DNA from: Edaphobacter modestus
Lineage (GTDB): Bacteria > Acidobacteriota > Terriglobia > Terriglobales > Acidobacteriaceae
DNA: 64,000 bases
Assembly: GCF_004217555.1 (NCBI RefSeq)
Contig: NZ_SHKW01000001.1
Location: 2,976,001 to 3,040,000, forward strand
Direction: 5' to 3'
Part shown: piece after piece, positions 25,083-34,511 of the stretch
How the letters are laid out: each line of letters starts with the position of its first letter
How positions within the stretch are numbered: position 1 is the stretch's first letter
Made by a program: the position numbers and the translations under genes
Notes under the pieces: model-generated
What the model was told of the DNA's origin: nothing
Seen by the model: only the letters and a program-made list of their open reading frames with translations
Database searches by the model: none

Positions 25083-26411
25083 TTATTTTACGAAGTACTT
25101 GGGATGCCTTCCCTCAATCCACGGGTTGTACGTTTCGGCAAAGGCGGCGCGGCTCGAGACAGAGGGGTGACTGAAGCTCCAGAATTCCACGAAGGGATTC
25201 GGATTTGGATCGGTCAGTGACATCTCCCCAAGCAGCTGGAAGGTGCTCTGCGCGGTCTTTTGCGGATCTGCCACAATGCCGTGAACGGCCTCCTGTCCGT
25301 AGACGTCGGCTTCGTGCTCGTGCATGCGGCTGTAGCCGTTTACGATCGGTTCGCTCAGGAATGACAGGACGGCAAGAACGAGCAGCAGCACTGGGAGCGC
25401 ACCCCAATCGGTCTGCGAGGTAACTTTCCATCGGGCGCCGTAACGGGCGATCAGCCACCCGACGCTGCGGTAGCCGATGTAGAACTCCAGCAATAACAGC
25501 ACACCCAGAAACACCAGTGTCGCCGGAATATGGTTCAGCACATAGTGTCCCATTTCGTGGCCGAAGATAAAGCTGATCTCGTCCGGAGTGGCCTTCGTGA
25601 TCGAGTTATCCCACACCACGACCCGTTTCGACGCCCCATAGCCGGTGACATAGGCGTTCAGGGTTGTCACCTTCTCGCTCGCCTTCATCAGGAACATGCG
25701 ATCGGGGGGAATCTCGATTCCGCCACGGACGACCACTTGTTCAAGACGGTCCACCAGAGCAGGATTGGTCTTCGCAAGCGGCTCAAATTTGTTAAACAGA
25801 GGGTCAATAATTACGGGTGCGACAAAGACGCCGAGCAGAACCACGATCATGGCCGGGATCCAGAACCAGAACCACCATCGATCAGGCGACTTGCGGATGA
25901 CCCAAAAGAGCAACATCACGAGCAGGCCACCAAAGATAAATGTGAGGAGGAAGCCCTTCGTCGCATCCCAGGTCCAGCTCCCCCAGCCCTGCACCGACTG
26001 CCCGTAGACGCGGGCGGCATGTTGTCCGTAAAGATCGAGAGGAAGATCGAGCACCGTCGTTATAGCCATCAGCAGTAAGGTGAAGGCAAATCCCTGGACC
26101 CACCGATTTCTGCTGAGATTGACGGCCATATTGCGCATCTTTGCGACAACGCCGAGTCCCAACAGAAGCACTAATTGCAAGATGCCCCAGCCGCTTCCAA
26201 CAAAGTCCAGAATCACGCGAATGCGTGAGTACGTAATCGCCTTTGCGAGCTTTTCCGGCGGCAGCGAATACGCAGGCTGGTTCTGAGGATTGGGCGAGGG
26301 CTGCACCTGCACTTGTGAAGGCGGCGGAGCGGATGTTTGTGCCGGCAGAGCGATCGGCATAGCCGCCGTGCAAAACAAGAACAGGGATAAAGCGAGGGTC
26401 CGGAGGTGCAT
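25083..26411 (-). CDS. M48 family membrane metallopeptidase (Ste24/CAAX protease-like)
   Basis: 442 residues. After an N-terminal signal/anchor and proline-rich linker there are several membrane helices (ILQLVLLLGLGVVAK, FAFTLLLMAITTVLDLPL, FLLTFIFGGLLVMLLFWVI, IPAMIVVLLGVFVAPVII). The active site HEMGH is at His285, with the third zinc ligand in EHEADVYGQ. Overall order matches Ste24-type zinc proteases; in bacteria these take part in membrane-protein quality control rather than CAAX processing. Start 26411 opens the signal sequence MHLRTLALSLFLF; the frame is open further upstream but that part has no domain. Confidence 0.9.
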   Translation of the reverse strand: MHLRTLALSLFLFCTAAMPIALPAQTSAPPPSQVQVQPSPNPQNQPAYSLPPEKLAKAITYSRIRVILDFVGSGWGILQLVLLLGLGVVAKMRNMAVNLSRNRWVQGFAFTLLLMAITTVLDLPLDLYGQHAARVYGQSVQGWGSWTWDATKGFLLTFIFGGLLVMLLFWVIRKSPDRWWFWFWIPAMIVVLLGVFVAPVIIDPLFNKFEPLAKTNPALVDRLEQVVVRGGIEIPPDRMFLMKASEKVTTLNAYVTGYGASKRVVVWDNSITKATPDEISFIFGHEMGHYVLNHIPATLVFLGVLLLLEFYIGYRSVGWLIARYGARWKVTSQTDWGALPVLLLVLAVLSFLSEPIVNGYSRMHEHEADVYGQEAVHGIVADPQKTAQSTFQLLGEMSLTDPNPNPFVEFWSFSHPSVSSRAAFAETYNPWIEGRHPKYFVK

Positions 26412-26596
26412 ACTCCGATTCTGCTCCTTAAATGGAGTTAGTTTGCATGATCGCGGCCTTTCCCGCAATCTTTCCTGCACTGCGCGCGGGCGAGGTACGA
26501 ACGGGCTGGCGGAATTGCTAAACTTCTCGAATGGGCGGTTCGCGCACATTGCCGCTCTTCGAGGAACATGCGTCCCCGTCTTGCTGGAACGAGCGG

Positions 26597-27034
26597 ATGA
26601 CGGCCGGCGAGTATGCCGTGCATTACTCGAATTTTGAAAGTTGTCCCGAAACATCCCCCTGCTGCACTATCTTTGGCAGCCTTCCGGAGGCGGAAACCTA
26701 CGCGAAAGAACAGGTCACAAAGAGGCCGGATCTGCGCTGTCGGATCTATGACCATCGCGGTTTCGTCGGCAAACCCATCCGGGAGTTCAAAGGCAGCAGC
26801 TATAAGGGCGACAGCGATCTCTCCCCTCGCTTCAGACGCTGGCTCGGGTCGACGCTCTTCTTCGGGGGACTGATCCTGACCATTGTGGATTGGCAGGCCG
26901 ACTTCAGATTCGTGTGGCCGGCCATGATCGGGACTCGCATGCTCCTCCCTGGCCTTCTGCTACTCATCACAGAGGCGGTGATTGTCTTCTATGCAAAACG
27001 CAATAGGCCTCGGGATGGAGAGAAGACGGGATGA
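26597..27034 (+). CDS. Small membrane protein of unknown function
   Basis: 145 residues from ATG 26597 (ATG 26531 adds 22 residues). The N-terminal half is soluble: TIFGSLPEAETYAKEQV and RPDLRCRIYDHRGFVGKPI look like a small alpha/beta domain. The C-terminal half has two membrane helices (STLFFGGLILTIVDW and LLPGLLLLITEAVIVFYA). No family is recognised. Its TGA overlaps the antiporter ATG (27031-27034), so the two are co-translated and may act together. Confidence 0.65.
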   Translation: MTAGEYAVHYSNFESCPETSPCCTIFGSLPEAETYAKEQVTKRPDLRCRIYDHRGFVGKPIREFKGSSYKGDSDLSPRFRRWLGSTLFFGGLILTIVDWQADFRFVWPAMIGTRMLLPGLLLLITEAVIVFYAKRNRPRDGEKTG

Positions 27035-28281
27035 CCTTACTGCTGCTGCAGATGGCAATCGTGGTGCTCACCGCTCTTGTCTGCGGTTCCCTTGCCCGCA
27101 GGCTCGGACAGGCAAGCGTGATCGGTGAGATCGTCGGCGGCATCCTGCTCGGACCTTCGGTGTTCGGCCGCTTCGCTCCTCATCTCTCATCCGTTTTGTT
27201 CCCTCAACAATCCTTCGGTTCTTTCGAGGTACTGAGCAATATCGGCCTCATCCTCTTTTTGTTCCTGATCGGAGCGGAACTGGATTACGAACATCTTCAT
27301 GAACAGAAGATAACGGCGACGCTCACAAGCATGATGAGCATTCTGTTGCCCTTTGCGCTGGCAATCCTCGTAGCCCCCTCTCTCCGTTCTCGCTTCGCTC
27401 CCGAGGGAGTTGGCGCCCTTCCCTTCACGCTCTTCCTGGGCATCTCGCTGAGCATTACGGCCTTTCCCGTCTTGGCGCGCATCCTCGAAGAACGTGGGCT
27501 GCAGTCGACGTCGCTGGGAGCGACGGCCCTGATGTGCGCCGCAGTCGACGACGTGTGCGCCTGGTCTCTGCTTGCCGTTGCCCTCGCTCTCATCCAGCCT
27601 GAGGGCAGCACGATGACGATCTCACATCGTCTGCTCTGGCTGGTCGCCTACATTGTTGGAATGGTGTGCCTCGTTCGTCCGCTCGGGAGATGGCTGGCGA
27701 GGCGATGGACGTCGCCTGCGCTCTCTTACGGGGTGTTTTCGGTGATTCTCGCGGTGGTTCTCGCTTCGGCGGCGGCGACCGAGGCGATCGGCGTACACCC
27801 GCTCTTTGGGGCCTTCCTCGCGGGTCTATGCCTTCCCCGGGTCAAGGGTTGGCAGAGCACTCTCCGCACCCGGCTCGACGTAGTTGTCTCGGTCCTCCTG
27901 CTGCCGCTTTTCTTTGCTCTCACGGGAATGAGAACCAGGCTGGACCTGCTTTCGGGCACAACCATCTGGCTCTGGACGGCGCTGGTGCTCCTCGTCGCGG
28001 TTGTCGGGAAGATGGGGGGCGCGGTCCTGGCGTCCCGATGGACAGGCCAGCCCTGGAGATACTCCTGGGCCCTGGGAGCCCTGTTGAATACACGCGGCCT
28101 CGTGGAGCTCATTGTCCTGAATATCGCCTACAAAGCCCACGTTTTTTCACCTACCCTCTTCACGATGCTGGTGGTTATGGCGCTGATCACAACGATGATG
28201 ACCACACCGATCCTCAACTGGCTCGGCGTCGGAGGTCGAAATATAGAGAGTCGAAGCACACCCACAATGCGGTCGGCCTGA
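27031..28281 (+). CDS. Cation:proton antiporter, CPA2 family
   Basis: 416 residues with about twelve membrane helices. LGQASVIGEIVGGILLGPSVFG near the N terminus, LFLFLIGAELDYEHL and FPVLARILEERGLQ are family signatures. The ion-binding region shows CAAVDDVCAW, with the aspartate pair, near residue 170. GAFLAGLCLPR and LNTRGLVELIVLNI close the domain. No C-terminal RCK/TrkA part is present. It exchanges Na+ or K+ for H+ across the inner membrane. Coupled to the small membrane protein upstream. Confidence 0.92.
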   Translation: MTLLLLQMAIVVLTALVCGSLARRLGQASVIGEIVGGILLGPSVFGRFAPHLSSVLFPQQSFGSFEVLSNIGLILFLFLIGAELDYEHLHEQKITATLTSMMSILLPFALAILVAPSLRSRFAPEGVGALPFTLFLGISLSITAFPVLARILEERGLQSTSLGATALMCAAVDDVCAWSLLAVALALIQPEGSTMTISHRLLWLVAYIVGMVCLVRPLGRWLARRWTSPALSYGVFSVILAVVLASAAATEAIGVHPLFGAFLAGLCLPRVKGWQSTLRTRLDVVVSVLLLPLFFALTGMRTRLDLLSGTTIWLWTALVLLVAVVGKMGGAVLASRWTGQPWRYSWALGALLNTRGLVELIVLNIAYKAHVFSPTLFTMLVVMALITTMMTTPILNWLGVGGRNIESRSTPTMRSA

Positions 28282-28373
28282 GACCGTTCTGATCCCGGAA
28301 CGTCCCATTTTATGTACTTCCGATACACTTCTGCTTCAGGCGGTTTTCCTAACGACGAAATGAGTCCGTCCCG

Positions 28374-30116
28374 ATGATGAGATTTCAAGCAGCACTTTCA
28401 TGCGGTTTGACCGCAGTTTCCCTGGTTCTCTGCGCTCCCTTGCTTCATGCTGCAGACGCTCCGTCGAAGCAGGCCAATACGCTTCTCCTGGACGCCATGG
28501 GCGCCGAGCTGCATCGAGCCATGGCCTCGCTGGGGAGCCCGGGTGCGGATGCAGCAAAGCAGCCCAAACCCTACTTCGTCAGTTATGCGGTGAGCGACTC
28601 GGACAGCTTCAATATGACGGCGCAGTTTGGAGCCATTGCTCTCTCCCGCGAGAGCCGTCGCCGCAGCGCCGACGTTCAGATTCGGATTGGGAATGCCGAG
28701 CAGGACAACACCCACGGAGATCATCGGTCCAGTGCCTTGACGACAATCCCGCTGCCTCTTACCGACGATCGCGCCGCCATCGAGCGCAGCCTGTGGTTCG
28801 CGACCAATCGCGGCTACGCCAAGGCTCTCGACAGCTATCTGAAGGTGCAGACCGAGCAGCAGGTGCGCGCCAAGGAAGAGGACAGCTCCGCTGACTTCTC
28901 TGCCGAAAAGCCGGCAAACGCGGTGCTTGCGGCGTCCACTCCGCTTTCGGTTGATACCTCGGCGTGGGAGAAACGACTGCGGGATCTCTCCGGCCTCTTC
29001 CGCGACTATCCAGAGATCTTCTTCAATAACGTCTCCGTACAGGCCACCTCCGAGACCGTATACTTCGTCTCCTCGGAAGGCACCAGGGTCGCCACTCCGA
29101 ATCAGGTGGCGAGACTGGTTGTCGTAGCGCGCACTCGAGCGGCAGACGGAATGGACCTGTTTCGCGCCGAGACCTTCGAGGCCGACTCGCTCGCGCACCT
29201 CCCCGATCAGAAGACGCTCGTAGACAAAATCAATGCGATGGCGAAGAACCTCGTTGCCCTGCGCACGGCTCCCGTTACTGAACCGTACAACGGCCCCGCA
29301 ATTCTCAGCGGGCGCGCCTCGGCAGTCTTCTTTCACGAGGTGCTTGGCCACCGCCTCGAGGGACAGCGCCAGCGAGGCGACAATGAGGGCCAGACCTTCA
29401 CCAAGCTGCTGGGAAAGCAGATTCTTCCCACCTTTATTAGTGTCACGGACGATCCAACATTGAAGGCCTTCGATGGCGACTCATTGAGCGGCCACTACAA
29501 CTACGACGACGAAGGCCAGCCCGCGCGAAGGGTGGATCTGATCAAAGATGGCGTCCTCGAGACCTTTCTCATGTCGCGACTTCCCATCGCCAGCTTCTCA
29601 AACTCCAATGGGCACGGTCGCGCGGAGACAGGCCGCATGCCGACGGGACGGCAGGGCAATCTTATCGTCAGCTCCACCAAAACCGTGGGTGATAAAGAAC
29701 TCCGCCAGATGCTGCTCGATGAGGCGAAACGGCAGGGCAAGCCCTATGGTCTCTACTTCGAGGACATCTCTTCCGGCTTCGCTGTCACCACGCGGCGATC
29801 GCCGCAGGCCTTCCAGGTGATTCCGCTGGTCGTCTATCGAGTCTATGTCGATGGCCGCCCCGATGAGCTTGTACGTGGCGTCTCGATCGTAGGCACGCCG
29901 CAGGCCGCACTGAATCGCATTGTCGCGACCGGAACCAAGCAGGACATCTTCAACGGAATCTGCGGAGCGGAGTCAGGCAGCATCCCCGTCAGCGCCGTCG
30001 CACCCGCGATGCTGGTCAGCGAGATCGAGACGCAGCGACAGGCGCAGGGTACAACGCGTCCCCCGATCCTTCCGCCGCCGCCTGTCAACGAGGGCGGAAA
30101 GGAGGACAAACGATGA
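28374..30116 (+). CDS. Exported TldD-like metallopeptidase with intact HExxxH
   Basis: 580 residues of the PmbA/TldD peptidase family. The N terminus MMRFQAALSCGLTAVSLVLCAPLLHAA is a signal peptide, unusual because classical TldD/TldE are cytoplasmic. Family features: WEKRLRDLSGLFRDYP, VYFVSSEGTRVATPN, and the metal-binding FFHEVLGHRLEG with His321, Glu322, His326 and the downstream Glu. GHYNYDDEG, SNSNGHGRAE and GLYFEDISSGF follow. It ends in a proline-rich tail. Its stop overlaps the next start (ATGA, 30113-30116). The pair resembles TldD/TldE heterodimers that cleave unfolded peptides. Confidence 0.9.
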   Translation: MMRFQAALSCGLTAVSLVLCAPLLHAADAPSKQANTLLLDAMGAELHRAMASLGSPGADAAKQPKPYFVSYAVSDSDSFNMTAQFGAIALSRESRRRSADVQIRIGNAEQDNTHGDHRSSALTTIPLPLTDDRAAIERSLWFATNRGYAKALDSYLKVQTEQQVRAKEEDSSADFSAEKPANAVLAASTPLSVDTSAWEKRLRDLSGLFRDYPEIFFNNVSVQATSETVYFVSSEGTRVATPNQVARLVVVARTRAADGMDLFRAETFEADSLAHLPDQKTLVDKINAMAKNLVALRTAPVTEPYNGPAILSGRASAVFFHEVLGHRLEGQRQRGDNEGQTFTKLLGKQILPTFISVTDDPTLKAFDGDSLSGHYNYDDEGQPARRVDLIKDGVLETFLMSRLPIASFSNSNGHGRAETGRMPTGRQGNLIVSSTKTVGDKELRQMLLDEAKRQGKPYGLYFEDISSGFAVTTRRSPQAFQVIPLVVYRVYVDGRPDELVRGVSIVGTPQAALNRIVATGTKQDIFNGICGAESGSIPVSAVAPAMLVSEIETQRQAQGTTRPPILPPPPVNEGGKEDKR

Positions 30117-31792
30117 AGATCCTCCTTCGAAGATCGATGACGGCATCCGTCTGCTCAGCCGCGCTGCTGACGACAATGTTCGCGGCACACTTCTCCATCG
30201 CCCAGACCCAGACCCAGACCCAGACCGACGATCCCATGTTGAAGGCGATGCAGGCGGAGCTGGAACGCGAAAAGGCGCAACTCCTTCTCCCGGGCATGCA
30301 GCGTCCCTACTTTATCGAGTATCGGCTGGATGACTTCTCCAGCTTCGAGGCGGTCGCCAACTATGGTGCTCTCACTCGTGAGGAGGAGGGCCACCAGCGT
30401 GTTGTGCGTGTCACCGTGCGCGTGGGGGATTACGCATTGGACTCCAGTACCGGCCGCGGAGACGGCGTCGCGCAGCTTGCGCCAGAGGACGATGATCCGG
30501 TCGCCCTGCGCTACGCGCTCTGGACCGCCACGGACGAAGCCTACAAGAATGCGCTTCGCGCTTACTCAGCGAAACTCGCGGCGCTGCAACAGTTCCAGTC
30601 GAGCCGCGTTGAGAAAGATCTGTCCCAGGAAAAACCCGTCGTCCACATCGAGTCTCTCCGCAAGCTTGAGATCGACCGCAAGGAGTGGGAGAAGCGCATC
30701 ATCGATGCCAGCGGTCTTTATGTAACCGCACCAGAGGTTCGCACCTTCGCAGACCAGGTGCAATACTCGACCGCAAACGTCCGCGCCATGGTCCTGAACC
30801 GATATCTCGTCAACACCGAGGGAACGGTTCTGCGCTACGGCCTCAGCGGGTATAACAACGCCATCAGCCTAGGCGGTCAGGCACCGGACGGCATGCGGCT
30901 GGCGCGCGACAACGGGTCAGTCGCGGTCTCAGCCAATGACCTCGAAAGCTGGCCTGCCTTTCGGAAGCAGGTGATCGATGACCTGAAGAGCCTCGACGCT
31001 TTGAGCAAGGCTCCTTTGGTCGATGCCGAGGATTACCATGGGCCGGTGCTCTTCTCCGGCGACGCGGCCTCGGACGTAATGAACCGGCTCTTTGTATCCA
31101 ATGTCGAGGCGGACCGTCCCGAGCTCGGCACCAATGCGCGGACCCGGGGCGCCTATGCCTCCAGTTTCAAGGCTCGTGTTCTGCCAGAGTTCATGAGCGT
31201 CGTCGACAATCCGCTGGAGTCGAAGTTCCAGGGCCGCTCCCTGCTCGGCGCTTACCAGGTCGACGATGATGGCGTGCCAGCTCAGGCCGTCGATATCGTT
31301 ACGAACGGCAGGCTCGACAACTACCTGATCGGCCGCGAGCCGATCAAGGACTTTCCATCTTCAAACGGCCATGGGCGGGCCGCACCCGGCGCGCCGGCGC
31401 ACTCGCGCAGCGGTGTGATGATCTTCAAGTCGAGTCATCCGGTCTCTCCCTCCGAGCTGAACAAACAGCTGCTCGGTATGGCGAAGGAGCAGAAACGCAA
31501 TGTCTATGCCGTAGAGACCATGGGAGGCGAGGCTCCGCGGTTGCTGTATCTCGTGCATCCGGACGGCAGTCGCCAGCTTGTTCGCGGCGCGGTCTTCGAC
31601 GAGCTGGACAATCGCAGCCTGCGTTCCGAGATTCGTGCGGTGGGCGATGACCCTTACGTCAACGATTCGCTTGGGACACTGCCACAGACGACCATCGTGC
31701 CCAGCCTGCTGTTTGGGGATATCGAGGTAAAACGCGCCACCGAGGAACAGCAGAAGCTGCCCTACTATCCGCCCCCACCTTCAGCGAAGTAA
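30113..31792 (+). CDS. Exported TldD/TldE-like paralogue lacking the metal-binding motif
   Basis: 559 residues, clearly homologous to the preceding gene (WEKRIIDASGLYV, LVNTEGTVLRYG, GAYQVDDDGVPA, SSNGHGRA, RQLVRGAVFDEL). Where the neighbour has HEVLGHRLEG, this protein reads FSGDAASDVMNRLFVSNVEAD, so both His and Glu are missing. In the known TldD/TldE pair TldE likewise lacks the metal site, so this is probably the non-catalytic partner. A signal peptide is present and is followed by a QTQTQTQTD tract encoded by tandem CAGACC units. ATGA overlap with the upstream gene implies equal expression. Confidence 0.88.
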   Translation: MKILLRRSMTASVCSAALLTTMFAAHFSIAQTQTQTQTDDPMLKAMQAELEREKAQLLLPGMQRPYFIEYRLDDFSSFEAVANYGALTREEEGHQRVVRVTVRVGDYALDSSTGRGDGVAQLAPEDDDPVALRYALWTATDEAYKNALRAYSAKLAALQQFQSSRVEKDLSQEKPVVHIESLRKLEIDRKEWEKRIIDASGLYVTAPEVRTFADQVQYSTANVRAMVLNRYLVNTEGTVLRYGLSGYNNAISLGGQAPDGMRLARDNGSVAVSANDLESWPAFRKQVIDDLKSLDALSKAPLVDAEDYHGPVLFSGDAASDVMNRLFVSNVEADRPELGTNARTRGAYASSFKARVLPEFMSVVDNPLESKFQGRSLLGAYQVDDDGVPAQAVDIVTNGRLDNYLIGREPIKDFPSSNGHGRAAPGAPAHSRSGVMIFKSSHPVSPSELNKQLLGMAKEQKRNVYAVETMGGEAPRLLYLVHPDGSRQLVRGAVFDELDNRSLRSEIRAVGDDPYVNDSLGTLPQTTIVPSLLFGDIEVKRATEEQQKLPYYPPPPSAK

Positions 31793-31819
31793 GCTTGAAC
31801 AACATAAGGAAAAGAGCCG

Positions 31820-32320
31820 ATGGCGTTTGATCCGAAAACTCTGCAGCTGCTGACATTGGTTGCTCTATTTGCCCTGATCTATGCTGGCCGCCTCTCCAAG
31901 GGCTCGCCGAAGGAGACTGCGGAAGGCCTCGCCTTTTCTTTGAAGCCGCTTGTTCTCTGGAGCCGCGGCCTCGTGCTTCCCGTCTACTTTGCCCTGCTTG
32001 TATGGCCGCTCTGGAAGACCCATCAGCACATTCCCTTCTGGCTGCCTTTGATGTTTCTCGCGCTGCTCGCACTTGTGCTCTACCAGTTGCCCGGAACCAT
32101 CGTCTTCACTCCAACCGGGCTGGTGCAGCGCTTCTGGTTACGCAAAGAGAAATCCATGCGCTACGACGAAGTCATGAGCGCGCAGATGATCGGCGCAGGG
32201 CGGATGACGCGGGTGCTGGGAGACAACCGGGTCAGCATGACGCATACCTGGAATCACAGCGGATCGGAGCAGTTCCGCAAGGAGCTGGAGCGACGCACGG
32301 GAAAGCGCGTGCTTCGCTAG
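31820..32320 (+). CDS. Membrane protein with PH-like C-terminal domain
   Basis: 166 residues. Three hydrophobic segments (LLTLVALFALIYAG, GLVLPVYFALLVWPLW, PLMFLALLALVLYQL) are followed by a soluble end: PGTIVFTPTGLVQRFWLRKEKSMRYDEV. A strand pattern 'IvFtptGlvqrfwlrkek.i.y.EI' is typical of bacterial PH-like (bPH) domains. Function unknown. A 27-base gap separates it from the TldE-like gene, so it is probably last in that operon. Confidence 0.68.
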   Translation: MAFDPKTLQLLTLVALFALIYAGRLSKGSPKETAEGLAFSLKPLVLWSRGLVLPVYFALLVWPLWKTHQHIPFWLPLMFLALLALVLYQLPGTIVFTPTGLVQRFWLRKEKSMRYDEVMSAQMIGAGRMTRVLGDNRVSMTHTWNHSGSEQFRKELERRTGKRVLR

Positions 32321-32324
32321 CGAT

Positions 32325-33113
32325 TCAATCGGTACGAACCAGGTAGGGCGCGACGTCTCCAGAGACGTGAAGACTCCCGGCCACTTCATCGGCATGAGTC
32401 TTGTCTGGACGCGCGGGATTGATCCGGACCCAATGCCCGGTGGGTCCGGGAAACTCGATCACCTTGGCGGTTGCATATCGACGCATCAGCTCGTTCTTCA
32501 GCTTGAGCGCATCCTTCTCGCTTTCGAAGGCTCCCACCTGGACGCACCAACGGCCACCGGGGATGGAGTTCGGGCCGGTACTCGGCCCCGGGGTCCAGGC
32601 CTCCACCCGCACCTTCGCCACGCCCATGCGGTACAGTCCGGTAGCCTTCGCAGCCGCAAGGGAGAGGTCGATAATGCGACCTTGGACAAAGGGACCCCGG
32701 TCCGTAATCTTCACCACCGCCGCCTGATTGGTGGTCAGGTTGGTCACGCGCACAATCGAACCCAGGGGAAGGGTTCGGTGGGCGGCGGTCATCGCGTTCT
32801 GGTCGTAGACCTTTCCATCGGCCCCCTTGCGGCCGGCATAAGGCGGGCCATACCAGCTCGCGACCCCGGTTTCGACCAGTGCGGGTTTTCCGTGAACATC
32901 CGGGGGAGCAGGAGGCAGGGGCTGCGCCGTTCCCGCAGACTGGTTTCCCCTCGTTGAAGAGGTCGTGTCTCTTCCGGCGTACGTTCCTTTGTTCGAACCT
33001 GCCGCGGGGGGAGGGGGAGGACGGTACGCTCGCGGTGGCTTCTTGTGGCAACCCGCTATGGCCAGCGTCAGCGCCGGCAGTAATACGGCGGACCTGAGGC
33101 GTGCACGAATCAC
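32325..33113 (-). CDS. rlpA: RlpA family septal lytic transglycosylase lipoprotein with SPOR domain
   Basis: 262 residues. The lipobox LAIAGC follows a short signal peptide. A Pro/Gly-rich linker leads to the double-psi beta-barrel: GVASWYGPPYAGRKGADG, MTAAHRTLPLGSIVRVTNL and ITDRGPFVQGRIIDLS with the catalytic Asp. The SPOR domain (CVQVGAFESEKDALKLK, LMRRYATAKVI) binds denuded glycan at the division site. RlpA cleaves such glycan strands during daughter-cell separation. The GTG start overlaps the stop of the small upstream gene (GTGA). Confidence 0.92.
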   Translation of the reverse strand: MIRARLRSAVLLPALTLAIAGCHKKPPRAYRPPPPPAAGSNKGTYAGRDTTSSTRGNQSAGTAQPLPPAPPDVHGKPALVETGVASWYGPPYAGRKGADGKVYDQNAMTAAHRTLPLGSIVRVTNLTTNQAAVVKITDRGPFVQGRIIDLSLAAAKATGLYRMGVAKVRVEAWTPGPSTGPNSIPGGRWCVQVGAFESEKDALKLKNELMRRYATAKVIEFPGPTGHWVRINPARPDKTHADEVAGSLHVSGDVAPYLVRTD

Positions 33114-33361
33114 GGCTTCGAAGTATCCTTCGTATCCTTCGTGCCGGAGGTCGGGGCCCGACCAGCCCGCTCGTCCATTCGCTGCGCCATCCGGTTCAGC
33201 TCGCGGGCAGCAGCTCGAAGAGCCTCCGAGCCATTCTTCCGCAGATCGGAAACAATCTCATCGTTGAAGTAACGAATAACTTCGCGAACATCCTCCTCCA
33301 TGCGAGCACCGGCCCCGTGCAGACGCTCTTCCCAGGGACGCTTTGGACTCCCGTTGGCCAT
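33110..33361 (-). CDS. Small helical protein, 83 aa
   Basis: From ATG 33361 the protein reads MANGSPKRPWEERLHGAGAR, then DVREVIRYFNDEIVSDLRKNGSEALR and ELNRMAQRMDERAG. It is highly charged and helical, with no signal peptide or cysteine. The start is supported by GGAGAAG about ten bases upstream, and the frame upstream is unlike coding DNA. It overlaps rlpA by four bases and is therefore probably co-translated. No family recognised. Confidence 0.6.
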   Translation of the reverse strand: MANGSPKRPWEERLHGAGARMEEDVREVIRYFNDEIVSDLRKNGSEALRAAARELNRMAQRMDERAGRAPTSGTKDTKDTSKP

Positions 33362-33615
33362 ACCTACACTTCTCCACCTTCCATTATCAAAATGAGGAAA
33401 TCCGGGGGTCAATCGCTTCAGCTCTCTATTCCATCCTCGGTGCCGAGGTGGTAACGTCGTCGGAATCACCACGCGCACGAGCCGGCCCATACAACGTACC
33501 ATTGCCCGCAAGCGTCCTTCCAACAAGGACGTCCATTCAAAAGAGCGTCAAGCTCAGGTATTCGCTGCCTTTTCCGAGAGATGCGAGACCAGAAGTTTTT
33601 ACGAGGTTATCGTCT

Positions 33616-34461
33616 TTGACTCTGCCACTGTCTCACCTATCTTGCTCGTTGGCCCTACCGCTCATCTGTCTCTGTCCCCTGGTTGCCGTGCAATCGGCGC
33701 AGGCTCGCCCCTCGGAGCCAGTGAAAATAGAAACGCCCTCTTCTCTTCCCGATTCGCCTGGGGCTCTGCTGGCCGCTGCGGAAGGGTTCAGCAGTTCGAT
33801 GGACGACTCCGGGATGCCCGATTCTGGTGGGCAGGGCGCAACCACCAGTACGAACAGTACAAACAGTACAAACAGTACAAAAAAGCGGATGGTGCTCCCG
33901 CGTATCAAGTTGGTGGGCTCGAGTCAGCAAGCCCCGCCGCAGAGGGCGCGGGACAAGATCGAACTGGGTCTGCGCGAATCCGTGACTCCCTACGCCATGC
34001 TGGGATGGCCTCTCTCTGCAGGCTGGTCTCACCTTATCAACGGCAGCCCAAACTATGGGGTCAACAGCGAGGCCTTTGCGCAACGCCTTGGAGCCGCGGC
34101 GGCTCTGAATAGCAGCAAGGAAATCTTCAGCGACGGGATTCTGGCGACCGCGTTCCACCAGGACCCTCGTTACTACCAGCGTGGCCGTAGTCATAAGCTG
34201 ATCAATCGAGCCGTTTACGCTGTAACCCGCCCCGTCATCGGCAGAACCGATAGCGGAAGGACCATTCCCAACTATGCCTTCATTCTGGGGACAGGCGGAG
34301 CCGCGGCACTTACACAAACTTATTATCCTGAGCGCAATGTGACTGGCACTCAGTTCGCTCGAACCTGGATCACATCGCTTGGTGGGTCCGCTTTTGGTTC
34401 TCTTGTCAGCGAGTTTGGCGGCGAGGCTATTCAATGGCTTCGTATCAGCAAGGGCGAGTAA
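33616..34461 (+). CDS. Secreted protein of unknown function, tandem paralogue A
   Basis: 281 residues from TTG 33616, which has GAGG eight bases upstream and gives a clean signal peptide (ALPLICLCPLVAVQSAQA). A longer in-frame start at 33343 would add a poorly coding region. After a disordered stretch with an NSTNSTNST tract (tandem ACAAACAGT, about 33850-33880), the mature domain has ESVTPYAMLGWPLSAGWSHL, ATAFHQDPRYYQRG, YAVTRPVIGRTDSGRTIPNYA and a Gly/Ala-rich end. The HQDPRYY...TIPNY core recurs in the next gene. I recognise no characterised family; an outer-membrane association is possible. Confidence 0.7.
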   Translation: MTLPLSHLSCSLALPLICLCPLVAVQSAQARPSEPVKIETPSSLPDSPGALLAAAEGFSSSMDDSGMPDSGGQGATTSTNSTNSTNSTKKRMVLPRIKLVGSSQQAPPQRARDKIELGLRESVTPYAMLGWPLSAGWSHLINGSPNYGVNSEAFAQRLGAAAALNSSKEIFSDGILATAFHQDPRYYQRGRSHKLINRAVYAVTRPVIGRTDSGRTIPNYAFILGTGGAAALTQTYYPERNVTGTQFARTWITSLGGSAFGSLVSEFGGEAIQWLRISKGE

Positions 34462-34511
34462 TCCTCCTGGTCCTGGGTTTGAGCGCTCAGGCAGAGTTGA
34501 ATCTGGTGAAA

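Noticed and set aside
30203..30226. CAGACC hexanucleotide tandem repeat as possible phase-variation tract
   Set aside because: The unit is a multiple of three, so changes in copy number would not shift the frame; only four units are present.
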